Below the pieces are notes generated by a model, which ran no database searches, had not been told where the DNA came from, and was given only the letters and a program-made list of their open reading frames with translations. Shown here in pieces: positions 60,657 through 64,000 of a DNA stretch of 64,000 nucleotides (within the stretch, counting starts at the first letter, position 1; each line of letters opens with the position of its first letter). The DNA is from Psychrobacter maritimus. GTDB taxonomy: Bacteria; Pseudomonadota; Gammaproteobacteria; Pseudomonadales; Moraxellaceae. The stretch lies in assembly GCF_904846345.1 (NCBI RefSeq), contig NZ_CAJHAJ010000006.1, positions 62,001 through 126,000 of the forward strand. Reading direction: 5' to 3'. The translations under genes and the position numbers were made by a program.

Positions 60657-61374
60657 CACCCTTACCTGTGCGCCGTGCCATCACATCTGCAAAACGTTCA
60701 ATACGTTTTAACTCTTTCCCTTCTCCCTCTATGGTAAAGCTGGCCTTACTTTCTCTCAGTGTCATCCATACGGAGGCGCGCATCAGTAAGTCTTGTCCAA
60801 ACTCATCGTTAAGTTTGTCAACCATCGTGGCAATATCGAGTGCAGCGGCTTGCGTAAAGGCCTCTGTTTTCACCAGTTGAGGACAGAAATGACGGGTTCC
60901 TGCAAGATTGTCATTGATACGCCAACGAGCATTCTTTATGACATGCGCAGGGCTTGAAGTAACCTGCTTCTTAGCATCTAAAGCGTCCACATAGTTACCG
61001 CCTAAATTACTCGGTACTGCTAACTGCTGACCCATAAGCCATTCATACAAGAAAGCCATTCTACGGGCATAGCTGCCTGTGGGCTCAGCGTTTACCCATG
61101 CTTGTACGTCATTAGCCCCTATCTGCTCAAACAAACGAGTCAGTAACTCTAAACTCAGTACTTCATGACGCATGTGGAACTGTAAGTGCGCAACGATAGT
61201 GTCCAGTGGCCGCGCAGTTTCCTGATAAGCGTTATGGATGACATCACCGTCTTTATAGGTTTGCCTGCGCCCACCGATACTACTGCTGACATATAAAGGA
61301 GAAACCAGATTGATTCTGGCATCGCGGATAAGCCATGCTGCGCCAATAGGGTCTGACGTGTGGTTATTCATCAT
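60646..61374 (-). pseudogene. Fic-family protein, 3'-truncated
   Basis: 242 codons matching the N-terminal half of a Fic-type protein: SDPIGAAWLIRDARINLVSPLYVSSSIGG in part, and RIERFADVMARRTGKGEL at the end, where intact homologues continue. The frame stops right after GELC. The Fic catalytic loop HPFxxGNGR and its whole domain are absent, so the AMPylation activity is lost. IS3 debris begins at the break. The 5' half is intact, with MMNNH at the start. Confidence 0.65.
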
Positions 61375-61973
61375 GAGTGGCTCAAGCGATTATAGATAAG
61401 CCATTTTGCAGAAAAGCGATTATGAATGCAACATAATGGTTATTATCAAGCTTTACTGCATTAAATCGATTTTTATATGACGTTGTGATACCTTTAGATA
61501 AAAATCAAAAGGCATATTAAGTGGATATAATGGATCGAAATTGAAGGTGGTAAATACCCCTCTTTTAACACAGCTACGTAGTAATAGAGTGCCTATTTCC
61601 GTAAATAACGCCTTCTTACGTCGCGTATAAATCCTTATAAATCAGCTATTTATAAAATAAAATATTGGCTATTCCCAATCAAATGGCCACCTATTCTTAA
61701 ATTGATAAGCTCACTTATTATTATAGATAATGAACAGTTGATTTACCATTTAATGTCCGAATGTACCCAGTCTATTTTGATTAGTTCCATGATAGCAGTC
61801 TATTTTAAGTGGTCTATTAATGGGGTTGAAGGATGAAACAGATGGTTCCCTATTTGAACTACCTTACAAAAAATAAAACATGAGAACACGCTACAGCTCT
61901 ATTAATTTCTAATTCGTATAAGATATATCCAAATAAATATCGTTATAGTTATTTGTTTACCTAGGATCTCTAT
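61375..61973. other. intergenic region, no gene seen
   Basis: About 600 bp of AT-rich DNA between the truncated Fic gene and a small plus-strand gene. No ORF, RNA or notable repeat was recognised. Confidence 0.4.
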
Positions 61974-62129
61974 ATGAATAATAAGATGATAATAATCATT
62001 GCTGTCAATGCTATTTTTGCATTTTGGCTAGGCATCAAAGCCCATGAATTTTATTACGATGATATTTGCTTGGATCTAGGCGGTGGCAGAAACCCAAGCG
62101 GTTATCCTATTTGTGTCATTGAGCGATAA
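61974..62129 (+). CDS. small membrane-anchored protein, unknown
   Basis: A 51-aa ORF with one N-terminal hydrophobic segment (MIIIIAVNAIFAFWLGIKA) followed by a short polar part with two Cys (DDICLDLGGG...YPICVIER). The two Cys could form a disulfide outside the membrane. Ribosome binding is suggested by TAGGAT upstream. I recall similar small proteins in Moraxellaceae, but no function. It is below the size that gene callers often accept. Confidence 0.55.
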   Translation: MNNKMIIIIAVNAIFAFWLGIKAHEFYYDDICLDLGGGRNPSGYPICVIER

Positions 62130-62431
62130 CTATGCTGCGACAATCGACTTCATAGTTGTTAGCCTCACATACAATACTGGCAGTTCGATGCCTGTATAGC
62201 GCACCGATCTCGAATAGAATATGCATGGTAAGTACATCATGAAGTACACCACAGTTATCACAACAACTCAAAACCGCGATATCATTAGCCTGAAGCTGAA
62301 GGTTCGTCCTCACTAGGAAACCGAACCCGTGAAAGCGCGTGATTAGTTATTTTGACAACTTTTTCATGCCTACAACGATGCAATGTAATTACTCTCATGG
62401 GTATACATTGGCTACCGCTTGGGCTTATCTG
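62130..62431. other. intergenic region, no supported gene
   Basis: About 300 bp. A 65-codon minus-strand open frame (62116-62313, GTG start) overlaps the small plus-strand gene, has no ribosome site and is not called. Confidence 0.4.
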
Positions 62432-62872
62432 CTATGTGGGCGCAATTTCTATTGCACCGGCAACGGCACAACCCTGATATGCTTTGCCTGCGTAAGTTAA
62501 TATTGCAGTAAATTCATTTTGATAGCCATTGTCATCGATACAAAGGTTATTTTTTATATTCACAACAATAGGCTGTCCATTGACAGTACTCGCGTATTCG
62601 ACACCTTCAGTATTGACAGAACCAGAACCCACCACGGTAACTGTTGCTGTCGTTGGCTTTAAGAAATTTGCCTCTATACTTAGCTCATTTCCTTCAATCA
62701 CTATTCGCCAAATTTTTCCTTTGTTTCCAAAAGCAGTAAATGCCCCTGACGCTACCGGCGCTTCTATTGTAGGCTGCTTACTCAGATCCGTGGTGTCGGC
62801 ACGATGGTTACTACAAGCCACTAGAGCTAAGCTGCCCGTTAAGCACATTGTCGTTAGAAGCAAAGAACGCAT
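62432..62872 (-). CDS. lipoprotein, COG3650-like
   Basis: A 146-aa lipoprotein. The signal peptide ends in LALVACSN, with the lipidated Cys near residue 20. The mature part has FTAFGNKGKIWRIVIEGNEL and a C-terminal CIDDNGYQNEFTAILTYAGKAYQGCA, two Cys that may pair. Order and spacing resemble the COG3650 group of small envelope proteins. The start at 62872 is chosen because AAAGGA lies about seven bases upstream; the open frame reaches 62902. Confidence 0.7.
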   Translation of the reverse strand: MRSLLLTTMCLTGSLALVACSNHRADTTDLSKQPTIEAPVASGAFTAFGNKGKIWRIVIEGNELSIEANFLKPTTATVTVVGSGSVNTEGVEYASTVNGQPIVVNIKNNLCIDDNGYQNEFTAILTYAGKAYQGCAVAGAIEIAPT

Positions 62873-63141
62873 AATTTTTCCTTTAATATAATAAGAGAAC
62901 ACTACTATTTAGCAGTGTTCTCTTTGTTTACGTGATGAAATTCAGGTTTTTACTACCATAGGTAGGTTTGCGGTAGAACTAGAAGCTAGGGCATTAATTA
63001 ATACTATCCATTACGGGCAGCCTTATTCAGTAACTTACCAACGCACTCTCTATATTAGTAATACTAATATAACATATCTATAAAGGTTGACAGTGTGCAA
63101 TAAGATAAAATCGTTTTTTTTACTGCTTGAGTGTTTAAAAT

Positions 63142-63561
63142 ATGAAAAATTTAACTGCTGCTATTCTAATTGCGCTTCCTGTTCTAATGGTAAGCCCTAC
63201 AGTAATGGCCGCCTCTTCAGATGCAGTGGCTAAAACTGTTGATGTTCAATTTAAAAAAGGCGCTAGTTCAGCTAACTATTATGGGAAATTAAAGGGTATT
63301 AAGTACGATTCCTATACATTTTATGCCAAAAAGAACCAAAAGCTTTCTGTTAAAACAACGGGAGGGAATGTAGATTCTTATTTATTCCATAAGAATTTAG
63401 CAGACTCTGTTAACGTAGGAGAGTACGCCCCTGAGCTGGATGACCAAGGTTATTACACGCTTCCATATTCAGGTAAATATGAATTACGTATTCTTCAGCC
63501 ACGTTCTCAAGCTTCTAAAGGAAAAACACCCCCATATTGGCTAGAAGTATCTATTCTATAG
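63142..63561 (+). CDS. pliG: periplasmic inhibitor of g-type lysozyme (PliG-like)
   Basis: A 139-aa exported protein with a signal peptide (about 1-23, ending TVMAA). The mature protein follows E. coli PliG (YcgK) throughout: VDVQFKKGASSANYYGKLKG, YDSYTFYAKKNQKLSVK, VDSYLF and APELDDQGYYTLPYSGKYELRILQ. PliG binds and blocks goose-type lysozyme, protecting peptidoglycan from animal hosts; the match is from memory. It is a single gene followed by a long hairpin. Confidence 0.85.
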   Translation: MKNLTAAILIALPVLMVSPTVMAASSDAVAKTVDVQFKKGASSANYYGKLKGIKYDSYTFYAKKNQKLSVKTTGGNVDSYLFHKNLADSVNVGEYAPELDDQGYYTLPYSGKYELRILQPRSQASKGKTPPYWLEVSIL

Positions 63562-63580
63562 GTATATAAGCTTAATAATG

Positions 63581-63662
63581 GAGAGCATCCTATATTCTGT
63601 GTAACAGCCATGTGGCTTTCATCAATAATTACACAAAATGTAGGATGCTCTCAATATTTTTT
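63581..63662 (+). terminator. long hairpin terminator after pliG
   Basis: The arms 63581-63604 (GAGAGCATCCTATATTCTGT...) and 63629-63652 match at 22 of 24 positions. An inner AGCCATGTGGCT hairpin fills the loop, and a T-rich stretch follows. The length is unusual for a plain terminator, so it could also be a small palindromic element. Confidence 0.75.
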
Positions 63663-63786
63663 AAATTAAGTCTCTTTTTAGTTAAAAAAATCTTTAACCA
63701 AACATCGCATTCTTTACAATCTTACACTTTGTAAAAGTCAGTCAACTTGGATGTTTTTCTATTACCTATATTATTAAGCCTAACCT

Positions 63787-64000
63787 ATGGACAAACCATT
63801 GAAAAAATTTAGCCTAGTATTCTTACCATCATTTTTGTGGGTCGTATTAACTGGGCTAGGATTTGGCTCTCAAAGTTTATCTAATTTGATTGAACTTATA
63901 GGAATTTTTATAGTATCTGTGCTGTGTTTATTTAGCCCAGAACGATTTATAAAATACCAATACCTTCTTGTAATACTCTTAATAATCACTGTCTTAGTGC
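63787..64000 (+). CDS. membrane protein, partial at right edge
   Basis: It starts MDKPLKKFSLVFLPSFLW at 63787 and stays open to the window end (71 codons). Two to three hydrophobic segments are visible (FLPSFLWVVLTGLGFG, LIELIGIFIVSVLCLF, LLVILLIITVLV). A basic N-terminus suggests inner-membrane insertion. No family can be assigned from the fragment. Confidence 0.6.
   Translation, partial: MDKPLKKFSLVFLPSFLWVVLTGLGFGSQSLSNLIELIGIFIVSVLCLFSPERFIKYQYLLVILLIITVLV

Noticed and set aside
62116-62313. 65-codon minus-strand frame with two Cys pairs
   Set aside because: GTG start without ribosome site, and it overlaps the better-supported small plus-strand gene.

Overview
This window is a chromosomal segment of a gammaproteobacterium of the family Moraxellaceae, most likely Psychrobacter. 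The reasons are the close match of the response regulator at 16.7-17.4 kb to Acinetobacter BfmR, the gene content (Zur/ZnuABC, an AmtB-type transporter after glnK, a DUF3360 permease) and moderate-to-low GC with AT-rich intergenic DNA. The species call is inference from remembered family resemblance; no database was searched.

Core region, about 1-44.3 kb. It holds, in order: a partial NRDE (TANGO2-like) protein; a MuiA/DUF4139 exported protein; lgt-thyA-folA; uvrC; a DUF3360 permease; a DUF4442 protein; the translation operon rpsP-rimM-trmD-rplS; an orphan EnvZ-like histidine kinase; a 59-codon membrane protein gene with a strong ribosome binding site; the bfmR/bfmS two-component pair with a terminator-like hairpin between the genes; the ATP synthase operon atpI-(gap)-atpBEFHAGDC; a zinc-uptake locus (znuA diverging from zur-znuC-znuB around a perfect 15-bp Zur-type palindrome); cpdA; dksA-gluQRS; murD-ftsW; a SulP transporter with a tandem universal stress protein; glnK-amtB; a DUF2147 protein; a small unknown protein; and a secreted DNA/RNA nuclease.

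Accessory region 1, 44.45-54.56 kb. An integrative element sits at the 3' end of tRNA-Ser(GGA). It carries a P4-type tyrosine integrase whose upstream region has five copies of a 9-bp repeat (probable arm sites), an unknown protein behind a perfect 12-bp palindrome, an HUH-type replication protein of the inovirus Gp2/YagK-YfjJ class, a zinc-ribbon protein, a DUF932 protein, a YqaJ-type exonuclease, a cysteine-rich protein of the phage 'hydrolase or metal-binding' class, an AlpA-like regulator and an unknown ORF. Several cargo genes are separated by their own rho-independent terminators. No capsid, tail or conjugation gene is present, so it looks like a self-replicating satellite or integrative plasmid. 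A dead IS3-family element lies at or near its right end.

Accessory region 2, 54.8-64 kb. It holds stress and envelope genes (CsbD, PAP2 phosphatase, lipoprotein, DUF421 protein with an added zinc ribbon, CinA-like protein, DedA, a double PepSY protein), a Fic-family gene truncated next to transposase debris, two small or lipoprotein genes, a PliG-type inhibitor of g-type lysozyme, and a membrane protein running off the right edge.

A recurring non-coding feature is short tandem duplication with a period of 15-19 bp, at five or more places, two of them overlapping stop codons.
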